Shown here piece by piece: positions 37,245-49,549 of a stretch of DNA of 64,000 bases. The translations under genes were made by a program, and so were the position numbers. Below the pieces are notes generated by a model. It worked only from the letters and a program-made list of their open reading frames with translations, searched no databases and was not told the DNA's origin. This DNA is from Acanthornis magna. Lineage: Eukaryota; Chordata; Aves; Passeriformes; Acanthizidae. Location of the stretch: contig JAWUZG010000052.1 of the NCBI GenBank assembly GCA_036785705.1, positions 2,480,001-2,544,000 of the forward strand. The letters run 5' to 3'. Within the stretch, counting starts at the first letter, position 1. Each line of letters starts with the position of its first letter.

Positions 37245-38625
37245 ACATGGTCTGAAGAAGGAAGTGATTTAGGGACTTGGCTGATTTGTCTGTGCAAACA
37301 CAGGCACTTGTGCCAGTTGAAATGCTCCTGCTTCCAGCTGTCTCTTAAGCCATGTGTAACAGGTCTTCCCTAAATTCTACATTTTGTCTGCCAACCCATG
37401 TGAATGCCTCAGATACACCAGAATACCTCTTAGCATACCTAAAAACGTCATTACATACATTTGTTTAGGCGCCTGAATTATTCCCACTTATGGTCTAAGT
37501 GGGAATGAATGACAACTGATACTGTCAGAGCAAAGTGTTTGGAAAGTTATTATTTTGGGAGCTGAATCCTAACTGGATTAGGATTCTTAGCTAAAACTCT
37601 GCATTAGGAAATATCCCAGTAAAATCACAAAAATTATGTCAATAACACTAAGAATACACCTAGGAATTATAAAAGAACTATTTTCAGAATGTTTTACTAA
37701 AGAAAGCTACTTCAGTTTTTTCTGAATATCAGTACATTGTCCTGAGTCATGACCCCTTTCTGTCTTTTCTTTCTCGCAAATCTTTTGAACAAGCAACAGT
37801 TCTTTTTCCTGCTTTATTTCCAGTAGTACATCTAAATATATTTTCCAAGGCTGTTAAATGCCTCTTTGCTTTCAGAGGCCTATTAATAACATTTTACTAT
37901 AGAACTTGCTCTTGTTCAAAAGTGGCTTCTGCCACAGGATCTTAGGCACCAAAACTGAAACAGAAAACTCACATCAGACATGGCCAAGTAGGAAAAATAC
38001 GTGTGCCATGAGCTTATTGAATGCTCTTTACCGGGTAACTTTTACTGTACTGGGTGATGTCCATGTCAACAATTCACAGCTTGTCTGCAGATGGTCAGGT
38101 GAACATGAGTAGGTTTTTATAGCCCTCCACTGCAAACTCAAAGGACTCACCCTGCATGTGGACTATAACACTGAAATTTCTGTGTGAGTGCCTATTCTTG
38201 CTGTAGTGTGAGACAAGGGTTAAACAGACATTAGATGCAAGTTTCATGTCCTTTTTTTGGTAATATTATTATTGTTGTTATTATCACATCTACTCGAACA
38301 ATATTTCAGTGTCCAGGAAAAATCAAAACTCAGTCTACATATGCAAAACAAATCCTAAGTTTCCAAACTGTATCCTTGAATAAGCTAAGAGGGAAAGGTG
38401 TGTGTAAGACAAAATAAAAAATAATTAATTCCTTTTATATGCTGCAGTCAGCAACAAAGAATCTCAGAGTTTAAGGATGTGAAAGAAATGAAAAAGAATA
38501 TATGAAGCATGGTTAGGAAATGAACACAGTTCTAACAACTCTGCATAAAGCTGAGATAAACCTCATATCTAGCCACAACTGCATTAAATTGCAGACTAAA
38601 ATTATTTTCCTCTGTTTTATTTTCC
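37244..38625. other. AT-rich unique DNA, no gene seen
   Basis: No gene, RNA or repeat family was recognised. Confidence 0.5.
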
Positions 38626-39080
38626 TAGAATCATAGAATGGTTTGGGTTGGAAGGGACCTTAAAAATCATCTAGTTCCAACTCCTCTTGCCATGGGTGAC
38701 AAACCTTCCACTAGATCAGGTTACTCAGAGCCCCATCCAGCCTGGTCCCAAGCACCTCCTGAGACTGGGAGTCCACAACTTCTCTGGGCAGCCTGTGTCA
38801 GTGCCTCACCACCCTCACAGCAATTAATTTCTTCCAAATACCCAATCTACCCTCCTTCAGTTTAAAGTCATTCCCCCTTGTCTTATCACTACACGTCCTC
38901 ATGAGCAGTCCCTCTCCAGCTCTCTTGCAGCCCTGTTTAAGAACTGGAATGCTCTCTATGGTCTTTCAGGAGCCTTCTCTCCTCCAGTCTGAACAACTGC
39001 AACTGTCTCAGCCTGTCTTCATAGGACAGGTGTTCCATCCCTGTAATCAACTTAATGGTCTCCTCTGGACCCTCTGTATT
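38626..39080 (-). mobile_element. CR1 LINE 3' end fragment (about 455 bp)
   Basis: Reverse orientation, starting with TAGAATCATAGAATGGTTTG, then 'ggttggaagggaccttaaa', 'cactagatcaggttactcag', 'agccccatccagcctggtc', 'aacttctctgggcagcctgtg', 'cagtgcctcaccaccctcac', 'ttcccccttgtcttatcac', 'tctctcctccagtctgaaca' and 'cttcataggacagg' blocks. Order and spacing match the CR1 3' region closely, and it is among the better-preserved copies here. Confidence 0.93.
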
Positions 39081-39652
39081 TAGGAAATAGCTGTTCAGGA
39101 AATCTTAGCTTAATCTCTATTTCATTCCAAAACAGGAAAGTGGTTTCTATTTTGACTATCTGTCCTAGAAATTCAGATAAAACTTTTGATTGCTCTGTTG
39201 AGACATCCTAAAGAGCCTTGTGAGTGTGTTTGCTTCTTCCTAAATGTCATAGCATATCTGGATGGGCCAGATTCCTAGGTGACATTGGCAACCTTATTTT
39301 TCCTGAAATCAATGAACATGTTTTCATACATGTCATCTAAGAATTTGAAAATCACTCCTTCTAACAGTACTGTTTTGAGAACAGCAACATCAGCTGAAGC
39401 AGATAGTTTATATATATTAAATAAGTGTTCTGTATTGAGAGCATATATTTGGTGACCATATTAAAAGAAAGAATTATTCTCTTTTAGCCTTATCACACAA
39501 CAGGTAAGAATCCATACTGGATATGAGTCTAGCATATGAAATATGTTTTTAAAAGCTCTCCATTGTCACCCCACATATTTCAAGAAAATTTCATATGTGA
39601 CTTGTCAATCTACACAAAAATCTCAGAGCATTGGGTTGCTTTTCTTTTCAAT
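39081..39652. other. AT-rich unique DNA between a CR1 and an LTR
   Basis: No gene or repeat was recognised. Confidence 0.5.
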
Positions 39653-39838
39653 GGTTTCTGTGGGAGGTCCACCCCTGGCTGCAGCTGCCTCTCATTCCAG
39701 CTCCACCTCCTCTGAAGGAGGCAGCTCCTCGGGGGATGGAACCAGGGGCTAAGATCCATCCCTGTTCTAGAAGAGAGGCATGCTCAGGGTCTTGGATCAA
39801 ACCCCTCTTGCCGAAGGTTCTGTTATGTTCAATGTATT

Positions 39839-39926
39839 ATTGGTTATGAACTATTGTACCCCTCCCTCCTATGTTTCTATTGGACCCCTGATCCTTGTAC
39901 CCTCCCCTTGTCTCTTTCCCCATTGG
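39839..39926 (-). promoter_or_regulatory. Three-site reverse CCAAT array in LTR copy 3
   Basis: ATTGG occurs at 39839, 39879 and 39922. Although much of this LTR has diverged from the other copies, the 40 bp and 43 bp spacing is kept. Confidence 0.6.
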
Positions 39927-40019
39927 TTGTTTCTCCCCCTTAAGACTGGCTGCACAGGGGCATTTCCCCGGTGTTCGCCTCCACAACTCTCCCTCCCGAA
40001 GTCCTGAGCCCTTACCCCC

Positions 40020-40025
40020 AATAAA
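40020..40025 (+). terminator. Polyadenylation signal AATAAA of LTR copy 3
   Basis: A canonical AATAAA in the position equivalent to the other LTR copies, about 94 bp after the third CCAAT box. Confidence 0.7.
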
Positions 40026-40193
40026 GGAGAGTTCGGGGGAGACCCCACTCCTGCAACCCTTTGTCTCCTCTCGCCTCCTTTACCAACAGCACCTCATTGC
40101 TGATCACTCGTCAGGGGCAGCCCCCACGCCCTGGACAAGGACAGCTAGGACAGCCAGGCGGCTTATTATTTATTTTAAACTGCAAAAGGTTTT

Positions 40194-42732
40194 TATGCAA
40201 ATTTTGCTTTGAGGGGGGGAAAATTGCTTATCTTTCAAAGAAATGAACAAAATTAGATAGAAAAAGGTGACAAATGCTTTAAATGGCAGGAAAGCTGGCT
40301 TGGGGACATCACATCCCTTGCATCAAGCACAAGCTAAGTGGTTTCAAATCAGTCACTGTGGCCAGGAGAGAGAGCCTGGAGTCAAATAGGGAGAGCAGGA
40401 ATTATACAGTGAGAAAAATGTCCCAAAAGCACTTGAAGATGATGTAAATTAATGCTGAAAGCTTCAGTAATAACCCAGGCCAATATGTCCTTCCACTCAG
40501 CTTCTCAGAAGAGAGGGGAAGTTTTTGCATCACCAGGCTTTTTCAAATGTCACATTTAATAATAATGAAAATGTGCAAAATTTACTGAAAATGCATAAAT
40601 TGCATCTCAGCTTTGTAGAGGAATAAGGACTCATTATGGATTTCATATCAGTGTAAATTGTGCAAAATGCTTAAATTAACCACAATTGTCCGAACTGATC
40701 TTTAAAACCTCTGAATGCTTCAGAAGAAATCCTGAACCATTTTAATCAGCCTTAACTCTGAAGTTTGTGCATTTAGAGGAGTGGAAAAGCAGCATCTTCC
40801 CCCTGGTCACAACACAGTCCCAGGCAAAGACGCCTGAATAGTTTCTGAACTAGCTCAGTCAGAAGGAGCAATAGGATATTGGTGTTATACCACACCCAGA
40901 GAAATGAGAGCCTGTAAAAGTGTTTTGGGACATGGGATCATTTGGTTTAGCTGAAGTGCCTCTTGTATCCCAGACAGAAAAAGAGAACAATTTCTATTTG
41001 GACTAACAATAGTGTTCAGTGCTTCAATTAGCTCAGTGTTCAGAGTCCCAAGTGCACATTCTCTATCAAACTGTACATTAAGTACTTCAAGCTGAGTCAA
41101 CTCTTTTTCTGGTTCAAGTGTATTGCCTCTGTCTAGTTCCTACAGCATATTATTTACAGAAAGCACCAAACTGAAAGAAAATTTATTTTTTTTCCATGTA
41201 TTTATCTAATAAAATAAAACTTGAGAAAAAATATAAAATTTGTGTGGAAAAAACCACTCAACGTACTCAAAAACCCAAATACATTTTCTTGGCATAACCT
41301 CATTAAAAATAACAGGTTTGGATGTATCTGTGGTTTTTAGTCTGACACGACACCTAGGGCAATGTGAAAACCTATCTCCACAATCTAAGTGAAAAATCTA
41401 ATATCAAGGTATTATCTATTATCATTAATATGCACAGTTCATAAGAAGCTAATAGGAATGCTCTAAAAGTTAGAACTAATTTTTCTACCCTTGATTAAAC
41501 ATCAGAAATCAGTGTTGTAAAAACTCTTAATTCTCTTTATAAAAGGGAATTTTCAAAGTTATATAATGGAAATACAGGTTTATAAAGAATTTAGTTTTCT
41601 TGTTTTCCTGGCACAGCCGGAGTTGAGCCTAGCTTTGAAGAGTTTCTCTGGGGAAAGCCACTACTGAACCAAAACTGGCAAACCCTGCAAGGGCCAAGGA
41701 GTATTGATGACAGTGGTGTGGGAGCAGATAAAACACAAAACTCATAGCCAACAGCTATTGGTGGCTGATGAGGCCAGGAAGATCAGCAATCAGTGAGGCT
41801 GATACAAAACTGGGTTTTAGAAAATCTCAAAATGTCAAAAATAAAATGTTCCACTCATGAAGAGCAGATTAACCTGCCTACGAGTCAAACTGTTCTGAGC
41901 CTGGGTAAGAAACAAAGAGACAGTGAAATTAAGCAGGATGAAGTTACAGAATGAGAGACTGTTTAAAAAAAAAATTGGTGGTAACCCCAGGTAATGGAAA
42001 AAAATTCATGCTGTTGTCAATGGAGCCCTGGAGGAAGGGGCTCAAGATTCTCACACGTTTCTGCAGATTCTGAAGTAAAGCATATTCATATCCACTTACT
42101 TCAATACAGCTCCATATATTAATATACTATTAATATTGCAAACTATCCTTTCTATTTTGCAACAAGACAGCACAAACAATGAAGTTAAGCACCAAATTCA
42201 CACCAACAACCATATACAGACTGCTGGTCTCTTAATGACAAGACTGATGCCTTAATCACTTCCCTAATTTTCATTTCTCCATATGCCACACTTTGTGACC
42301 ATAACCATTCCTTGACTTATGTGTATCATCATTTAACAATACATCATTTAAAATGCTTGCCTCACAAAGGCTGCCAGAGACAAAAATTTCATAAATCATT
42401 AAATACTTTCATTGAAAATCACTTCAAACATGACTATTATTATTAGCTGTATTAATAATAATTAGCAATGGCCATTAGACCAGACATTTGTAGTGCTCAT
42501 GATTCTTTTCTCTAAAAAGCATCTGTCTTTTAGAGAACAGCTGTTGGAAGTTAATTGTCAGGTGGGCTTAATGATGTGCGTTTATACCAAGGTTATAATG
42601 GAACACAAAGTGAAGTTCCCCAAGATATTAAATTGCTAAATCTTAAAATGTTACACTTAAACTTTCTATTTCTAAGAGAATTTTTTAAGACAGTAAAAAT
42701 AAGTGCCTAATAATTGATAAGCATATAAATGT
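40194..42732. other. AT-rich unique DNA, no gene seen
   Basis: No gene or repeat family was recognised. The block 42430-42610 packs TAATTA, TTAATTG and CAGGTG-type sites and may be a conserved regulatory element; this is only a visual impression. Confidence 0.5.
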
Positions 42733-42900
42733 GGGGTTGGGTTTTTTTTTTGGTTTTTTTTGGTTGTTGTTTGGGTTTTTTTTGTGGGGGTTTTCTTTGT
42801 TTGTTTTTTGGTTTTGTTTGTTGGGGTTTTTTTTGGTTGGTTGATTGGTTTGTTTTTGTTTTGGTTTTTTTGGGTTGGGTTGGGGTTTTTTTTTTTTCTG
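42733..42900. repeat. G/T-only low-complexity tract, 168 bp
   Basis: The plus strand is almost entirely G and T, with G runs of 2-5 separated by T runs up to 12; A occurs once (in TTGATTGG near 42844) and C is nearly absent. Open frames through it encode only F, G, V, W, L and C because of this composition and are not genes. Several GGG or GGGG runs give some potential for G-quadruplex formation. Confidence 0.9.
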
Positions 42901-43949
42901 GAAACCTATAGGAATCTATGGTTCTTTAAACCCAAATCGGAACTGTGTAACAAATGAATCTTGGGTATTAGATTAATTCTAAGAGGTGTCCTTGGAGGTT
43001 TTTCTCCTGAAACATAGAGCACTGGACAGTAGCATAAACACACAGACAGATTAGAATGTAATTGTTCTATGGAACAGGACTTGCTTTTCTAATACAATTT
43101 TCTCTGTCCAAATAAGTTCTAATTTTGCATTACAGCAAGCAAGCTTCTCCTTTACAGACCATCAATAAAACTTCCAGCTGACCTTTTCACACCTTCTATA
43201 AAGAAGTTAAATGTTACTCACTTTTCACATTCAATAAAAACTATTACTGTGCTCTAGTTCAATGCATATCTGTGTCATCATGGCAGAAAGTCACTTTGCA
43301 CTATGTGTTAATCTTTCCCTGAAAGTTAATTTCCAAACTTTTAGGTTGCCAAATATGTCACCTTGGCTTATTGACGAGCCGCATGTGCTATGTGACAAAG
43401 AAACCTAAAGTTCATCTGAAGCTCTTCAGGTGTTTGGGCCTTCAGATCTATTTGTCACAGATCTTCCATTTTTAAAAACTTTGCAAAAGCTACCAGAGGT
43501 TATTCAGCATTTTGCCTAATGCCAGACAGAATGGCACTGAGTTTCAAAAAATTTTGATGTTTATTTCGGCCAGAACTTCAATGGATATAACGTGACACAG
43601 TAGCACTGTCTTCAGTAAAGCTATATTCCCCAGCTAAGAACAACCGAACTCCTGTGATGTGTCACCGAATAATGATTCTGATCAATATTTTCAGTGACTG
43701 GAGTCAAGTTATGAAGCTTGAAACTTCCTTGGATAATTCAACTAACTGATTTGCTTTAGATGAAACTCTCAGTGAGCTTCCTGAGATTTTAGTAATGAAC
43801 ACCTTACGTGTGAGCATTTTCTAAGAAGTATAATACTTATGGATATAAGACTATTGCTGAGGGGTTTAGGGTTTGTTTTTTTCTTTATTGTCTGAGCAGC
43901 CAACCATAGCAAAATATGGCTGAAGACACAAAGATTTAAAAGATAAATC
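42901..43949. other. AT-rich unique DNA, no gene seen
   Basis: No gene or repeat family was recognised. Confidence 0.5.
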
Positions 43950-44370
43950 ACGGAATTACAGAATCATAGAATGGTTTGTGCTGCAAAGGACCGTTAAAGA
44001 TCATCCAGTTCAACCCCTCTGACGTGGTCAGGGACACCTTCCACCAGACCAGGTTGCTCAAAGCCCCATCCAACCTGGCCTTTAACACCTGCAGGGATGG
44101 GGCATCCACCACTTCTCTGAGCAGCATGTTGCCAGCGTCACACAATCCTTACCACAAAAAATAATTTCTTCCTCATATCTACCTTCTTTCATTTAGAAAT
44201 TGTTGCCTCTTGTCCTGTTCCTACAAGTTTTGGTAAAAAGTGTCTTCCCATCTCTCTTACAAGCCCCCTTATACATTGAAAGACATAATAAGGACTCCCT
44301 GGAGCCCCACAGGGACAAGATAAACAAAGCTTTCACATTCACTGGAGCCAGGATTCCTCTCATACGGACC
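43950..44370 (-). mobile_element. CR1 LINE 3' end fragment (about 420 bp)
   Basis: Reverse orientation from ATTACAGAATCATAGAATGG, through 'gtggtcagggacaccttcca', 'ccagaccaggttgctcaaag', 'ccccatccaacctggccttt', 'ggatggggcatccac', 'cacttctctgagcagcatg', 'ttgcctcttgtcctgttcc' and 'ctccctggagccccacaggg' blocks. The distal part is increasingly diverged, so the right boundary is approximate. Confidence 0.92.
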
Positions 44371-45521
44371 ATTAGACTGTAGGTACCTATTTTTCAGATA
44401 GTTGCCCTAGATTCCCTTTATACCAGTGAAAAGAAATAGGTGTCTTTAAATATATCTAGTTTTGATGTGTATTTTTGGCAGAGATAAATCATACTCCAGA
44501 GGTGCCTATATTTCTCAGGGACTATAAGAGAAACCATTATGACTAGCTCCTAGCCCAGAAGCTCTTCTTTTTAATCCCTTAGTCGTAAAAGGTAGGTTTC
44601 AAAAAAACTAGTAACTATGAAAAAGTCCTTTTTTTTACTGGAGCTGTAAGAATCCTTCTCCTGCTCTATAGCAAGAAGTCTTTTAGAGCTGGTTGCTCTA
44701 AATTAGCTATAAAGAAGGCCTTTGACAATTTTTTGTGCAGTTGCAATATTGTCAAAAGTGTTCTTCATTAAAATCTTATATGAGATCTCATAATTAATAT
44801 TTCAGATTCTTAGGATTCTTGCAGTATAGAGACATTCTAACTTATATTCTCCTAAAATACCATAGTAGTCTCATTTTTGAAGCATTTGGAAATTGTTCCA
44901 AATGTTTGATACATGACACGTAATAAAATATGTGAAGACACTGTAAAAATTTCTTAGAAGTATAAACCAGGAATAGTTAATGTCTAAGGTGTTTGCATTC
45001 CTCTAAGTTGGTCTCAGTGATTTTAAATACTGAAATATCCGGAAACCTTTCAAAGAGAGTGCGTCCCAAGCACAAGTGTGAAAAAAATATAATTCTTGTA
45101 GACTATCAAAGCCTATGTGAATGCTTATGAAAAAAGAGTTAGATCACCAAACATCTTTGAACACTCTGTTATCATGGTGAACAAAGAACATATTTTCTAA
45201 TACTGGCTTTTACCTGGTATAATTAATATAAATTTAACTATGATGATTATTGCTTTTCAGCTGGAGTTGCAAAGGATATTCTGCTCCAATGGGCTCTGTG
45301 CAAATTCATTTCCATCTCATCAAGACCCTTCCTGGCATCTGACCCCCACCTTCCCCCAGGAAGCCCAGTTGTAGCAGCAGGAGCCACTTGCTCATGAGAC
45401 ACTGGATAAACCCCATGTGGAGAAAACAAGTGAGAAAGGCTATGTGCATTTGTAGAGAATCTCACTGAAACTTGCCATGGGATCAATAGGGAGAAGAATA
45501 AAAAGTTCCCTATATATTCCC
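44371..45521. other. Mostly AT-rich unique DNA with a GC-richer patch at 45255-45420
   Basis: No gene was recognised. The patch starting at 45261 follows 'tattgcttttcag', which resembles a splice acceptor. It is part of a 117-codon minus-strand open frame that runs on into a CR1, so there is no consistent coding evidence. Confidence 0.45.
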
Positions 45522-45690
45522 ATGTTACCCAGAGAACCTGTGGGTGCCACATCCCTGAAGTGTTCAAAGCCAGGCTGGATGGGGCTCTGAGCACCTTCAT
45601 CTAATGGAAGACATCCCTGCTCCAGGCAGGGTGCACAAAACTAGATGATTTTAAGATACCTTCCAGTCTCTACGTTTCAATGATTCTATG
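45522..45690 (+). mobile_element. CR1 LINE 3' end fragment
   Basis: Blocks in order: 'acccagagaacctgtggg', 'gccacatccctgaagtgttc', 'aaagccaggctggatggggctctgagcacctt', 'ctagatgattttaagatacc', 'ttccagtctc' and the terminal TCAATGATTCTATG. The copy is about 170 bp and 5'-truncated. Confidence 0.9.
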
Positions 45691-47364
45691 AGTTGTGATA
45701 CATGTGTGCAGATGAAAGATTTAGTTTTCAAATAAGTTCTTTGTATTTTTCTTATTTACATTCTTGATTTTCATTGGAAGTAAAAGCAAACAAACCTCCT
45801 CCTTCTCCTCACTGTCTAGAAATGTCAACATTTCTTTTCGCAAAAGCTGCCTCAGCCTTGATATTTATTCCATGTGCCCACATACAGATGACACTTCCCT
45901 TAGGAAAAGTCAGTTAAAGAAAAGGGAGAAAGGCAGGATCAGAAAATATTGTATCTACAGTCTTTCAGCATATGGAAATACCGCTGGTACGAAGCAGAAC
46001 TTTGGGCATATCAGGTTCGTGAGGAACCCTCAGCCCTCAGTTCCTACAGTTCTGTGGAAAAGAAGAACCTGCCTACTACCTAACTCATCTTTCTCTGCAT
46101 AAACCTTCAAAAATTGTTTGTTAGCAGGTAGCCTCAAATATACTGACAATATGAAAAAAGCAAACATCAGAGTGCTTCCAAAAGCCTTAGATCTAGGATT
46201 TTTTTCCAGTTTGATACACAAAGTGCTGAACAAACCTTGCTAATCAAATTTAGTATTCAGATAAAATTAATAGATGCACATACAATGAAATACTTATTTT
46301 TTTCTCATTTCTTTTTCTATTTTGGTTTTTGTTTTTTTGTTTTTGTTTTCACAGATGTCTAATGAAAATAGCAACTTAAGAAATAGCAACGATAATTACA
46401 CCGAAATCATGTTTTCATTAACATCAGCATTAGGTAGTAAAATGGCAGAAAATTCCGAAAGGAATCTTTTCATTATTTCAAAGAGGTTTCAGTCTTGTGA
46501 ATATCACTAAAACTATCATATAAGACTAAAATTTATTTCTATGGTTTTAGCAGCAATTGCAATAGAGAAACAAAATTCTCTAACCTCAAGTTATATAGTA
46601 TTACATAAATAAATAACAGCACATTCTCCCTAACCAAATCAACTTATGCAACTGAAGTTATCAACTTAACCTGATAAGTCTCAATGCAATATTTCATCCA
46701 GTGCTCTGAAAATGGCAATTTCAAGTTAAAATACAAACGGACAGATCTGGATGGAATTTCCAACAAACCTGTCTAGTCTTAGTGGTGAGTTTTTTTAAAA
46801 TCTTTTTCTATTTGTTCTTCGTAGCACAAAACTTCATTCTCTTCCTTTCCTCCCCTTTTTACCTTTACTTAAAATGCTGAGATTTAAAATGTTGAGTCAC
46901 TAGTATGTCTCATTTCCCATCCCCTTTACCTCCTCTGATTTAAATCAATGTAACCCTGGGGTAGTGTTCTATAAAAAATACATCAGTGTCTATTTTTCTC
47001 TGGCATTAGTCAGAGTGGTTGCAATGGCCTTGTGCCAAATTCTTAGAGTCAGCTCCTTGTTATACCACAAGGAGACGGGCTCTGTGGTAATAGAATGTTT
47101 CAGTGCCTCTACCTTTTTTAAATACTCATTTAACTTCTTCAGTCACAGAGGGGAAAAAGCTGCTGTGACTTCAGCTTTGTCCACACAACCCTGTACAAAT
47201 TTAAATAACAGATCAATGTTTCCTGAGTCCACAAAAGTTAATTATAAGCAACAGTTTCCAGAGAGCACCAAATTACTAAAAAAAAAAAAAAAATGTGCAG
47301 AAAACACTCTAATAGTATTAAAATTGCTTAAAGGTTATTAAACGATCAGATATGTATAAAGTGT
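45691..47364. other. AT-rich unique DNA; one acceptor-like site
   Basis: No known gene was recognised. A long pyrimidine tract ending TTTTCACAG (to 46354) precedes a short open stretch with an AG/GTAGTA donor-like site near 46433; this is reported as a finding only. An A16 run lies at 47278-47293. Confidence 0.45.
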
Positions 47365-47510
47365 ATCATAGAATCATAGAATCATTTATGTTGGAAAAGC
47401 CCTTTAAGATCATCGAGCCCCTCTGTTAACCCAGTAACATCGTGTTCATCACTGAATCATGTCCTCAAGTGCCACACCCACATGCCTTTTGAACCCCTCC
47501 CGGGATGAAT
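47365..47510 (-). mobile_element. CR1 LINE 3' end fragment, second subfamily
   Basis: Reverse orientation, starting with two TCATAGAA units and 'tgttggaaaagccctttaag', then 'atcatcgagcccc', 'ttaacccagtaacatcgtg' and 'tcatgtcctcaagtgccaca'. The 'ttggaaaag...tttaagatcatcgag' core matches the 3' end of a different CR1 subfamily from most copies in this window; the plus-strand copies at 50415 and 54512 belong to that subfamily. Confidence 0.85.
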
Positions 47511-49443
47511 TCCTGGTGGAGAGATTAATCCTGCTTAACCATAGATATCTGAAAGGTATGTGTCTCTGCCCAGGATGGTCACCAGGTGCTATTTTTATCA
47601 TCAGTAGGAAAAAGTAGGTTCTTTCAGTGTGTGATCTGACCAGCTTTTTCAGACACACTACAGGATGACCCTAGGATGACATCACAGGAATGTTGTCTTT
47701 ATCAACAGATAAAAAAGCAAGTGGAGATGTCAGCATTTGGTGAACTTAAATCTTTAGAGTTTCAGAAAAAGGGAAACTCCTCCATTACCCTTCAAAATCA
47801 CCACAATATCAAAAGAATAGCTTTAGGACCTTAACATGGGCTTACTCTAATTTCAAAAAGGTGTCAATTCAACAAGAGTCATTGACACAACATCAACATG
47901 TTGTATTACAAACTGACACAAAGTACTCAGTGCACACACAAGTTTCCTTTATGTACTGGTCATCAAATGAACCAGCATGACCATTTTTGTCTTCCATACT
48001 TACAGGTTTCTTTGCCTAGAATTGATTAGATCATCTTGCAAATGCGGGATGCAGTCTTCATTCCCTTCCATTGAGCCTCACAAGTAAAAACAAAGTATGG
48101 AGCCCATGGATTACAAGTGCAAGCAGATATTTGGTCACCTATTCTCATTGCAGTTACAAATGCATAGCCGAATATGAATGAAATATTGTAAATGTTTTGC
48201 ATATTTTCCCCCACGTTTCTACCATAACTGGGTTAAGTTTTTCCTGACACCAGCAAACTTTTGGTTATTTTCTGGGAGCAATGGAGAAACAAAGAAAAGC
48301 CAGGTGAACATCTGGTTGTGAGTATTATCCAGAGGTTCCTGCAAATCTTTACATGTCTGGAGTGTATTCAGTTGGATGCAATATCTCTGTTGGGAGTGTA
48401 ACATTTTAAGAGGAATGCTATGAAGCATTAACACTTTGCTGACAACAGATCTATCAAAGAAACTTTGATAACATTTTAGGAGTTTCACTTTAACATTCTG
48501 TAACTCCACTGAATGTGTTGTAAAGTGTAATGTAAAGAATCAGTAAGATCAGTTTCTCAGAAACTAAAAAATTACATTCTTTTTCCCACAACCCCATTCC
48601 TAATCATTCCAGACATTGGAAAAATAGCTGTACTTCAGAAAGAGCAAAGAAAAAGCTCAAAGTATCATTCAGCTTGCTTATTTCACATTATTCAAAGTGG
48701 CTTAGAGGACAGCAATTTCTTTCCCAGCAGTGTTCACTACTGCAGCTGCAGAAAGCAATGTGAACAGTAATGAAAATGTTTCCACAGCTGATCTTGAGTG
48801 GTGGCATATAAAAAAACCCAAACAAACAAAAAAACCCAAACCCAAACCAAAACCCCCAAATAACAACCAAACAACTTTAAAAAAAGGCATAAAATCAAAA
48901 TCAAAATTCATGTTCCTTATCTATATTTTGGTTGTGTTAAGGATATTCCATTCTGTTTAGAGCATTATACATTCATGGCAGCAATCCCATTAACTTCGTG
49001 AGCAGTTGTGAGTGATCACTACTCCCATAAATCACAATTATAACTTTCAGTCAGCCATCCTATCCTGACCCTGACCACACATGTGGGACACATGTTTGGC
49101 TTCTATTCTACGTCTTCTACACTCATACCAGACTTGATTGCTTTTCCATGTTGCCTTACTAAAGACAGGACATAGGATATAAGCAAAGGATTGGCAAATC
49201 CTCTCCTGCAGCCTAAAACAGGTGTTTTTTTACTTGCATGTTCTCTACATCTATGTCTTGCATATTCTCTACATATGGAAAGGACCATATCAAATTGATA
49301 CACAACTGGGATATGTTTCACAAAAAAACCATTAACTGCATCAGATTTTTAATGAGCCTGATAAACAGAGATTTCTGCAGATAAAATGTTCATAGTAGAT
49401 GCCCAGGGTAGAGAAATTCAAGCAGAAAGCATTTGAAAAAGAA
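47511..49443. other. AT-rich unique DNA with an A/C-rich tract
   Basis: No gene or repeat family was recognised apart from the A/C tract at 48811-48873. Confidence 0.5.
48811..48873. repeat. A/C-rich low-complexity tract
   Basis: The tract is nearly all A and C (AAACCCAAAC, AACCAAAACCCCC), the complement of the G/T tracts at 42733 and 55081. A KPKP-rich open frame through it arises from composition. Confidence 0.85.
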
Positions 49444-49549
49444 ACAACTGATCTAGTGGGTGGCACCCCCACCTATGGCAGGGAGGTTGGAACAAGATGA
49501 CTTTAAAGCCTCCTTCCAACCCAAGCTTTTTATGATTCTGCAATTCTAT
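49444..49549 (+). mobile_element. CR1 LINE extreme 3' end
   Basis: Only about 105 bp remain: 'caactgatctagtgggtggc', 'ctatggcagggaggttggaa', 'gatgactttaaagcctcctt', 'ccaacccaagc' and a tail TATGATTCTGCAATTCTAT. It is 5'-truncated. Confidence 0.87.

Larger units (their letters stand above)
39659..40187 (+). mobile_element. Divergent solo LTR of the same endogenous retrovirus family (copy 3)
   Basis: It begins TGTGGGAGGTCCACC, matching the 15-bp left-end layout of the other copies. It carries three reverse CCAAT boxes at 39839, 39879 and 39922 (spacing 40 and 43 bp). AATAAA lies at 40020-40025, followed by GGAGAGTTCGGGGGAGACC, related to the shared post-AATAAA block. A possible target duplication is GGTTTC (39653-39658) and GGTTTT (40188-40193), with one mismatch. 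The G-rich unit array is absent, and U5 is longer and largely different from the other copies, so this is a separate subfamily. The right end is less certain because it reads GCAAAA rather than ending in CA. Confidence 0.75.

Noticed and set aside
42729..42957. Hydrophobic, phenylalanine/glycine-rich frames resembling membrane proteins
   Set aside because: They are produced by the G/T-only tract; TTT, GGT, GTT and TTG codons give F, G, V and L without selection.
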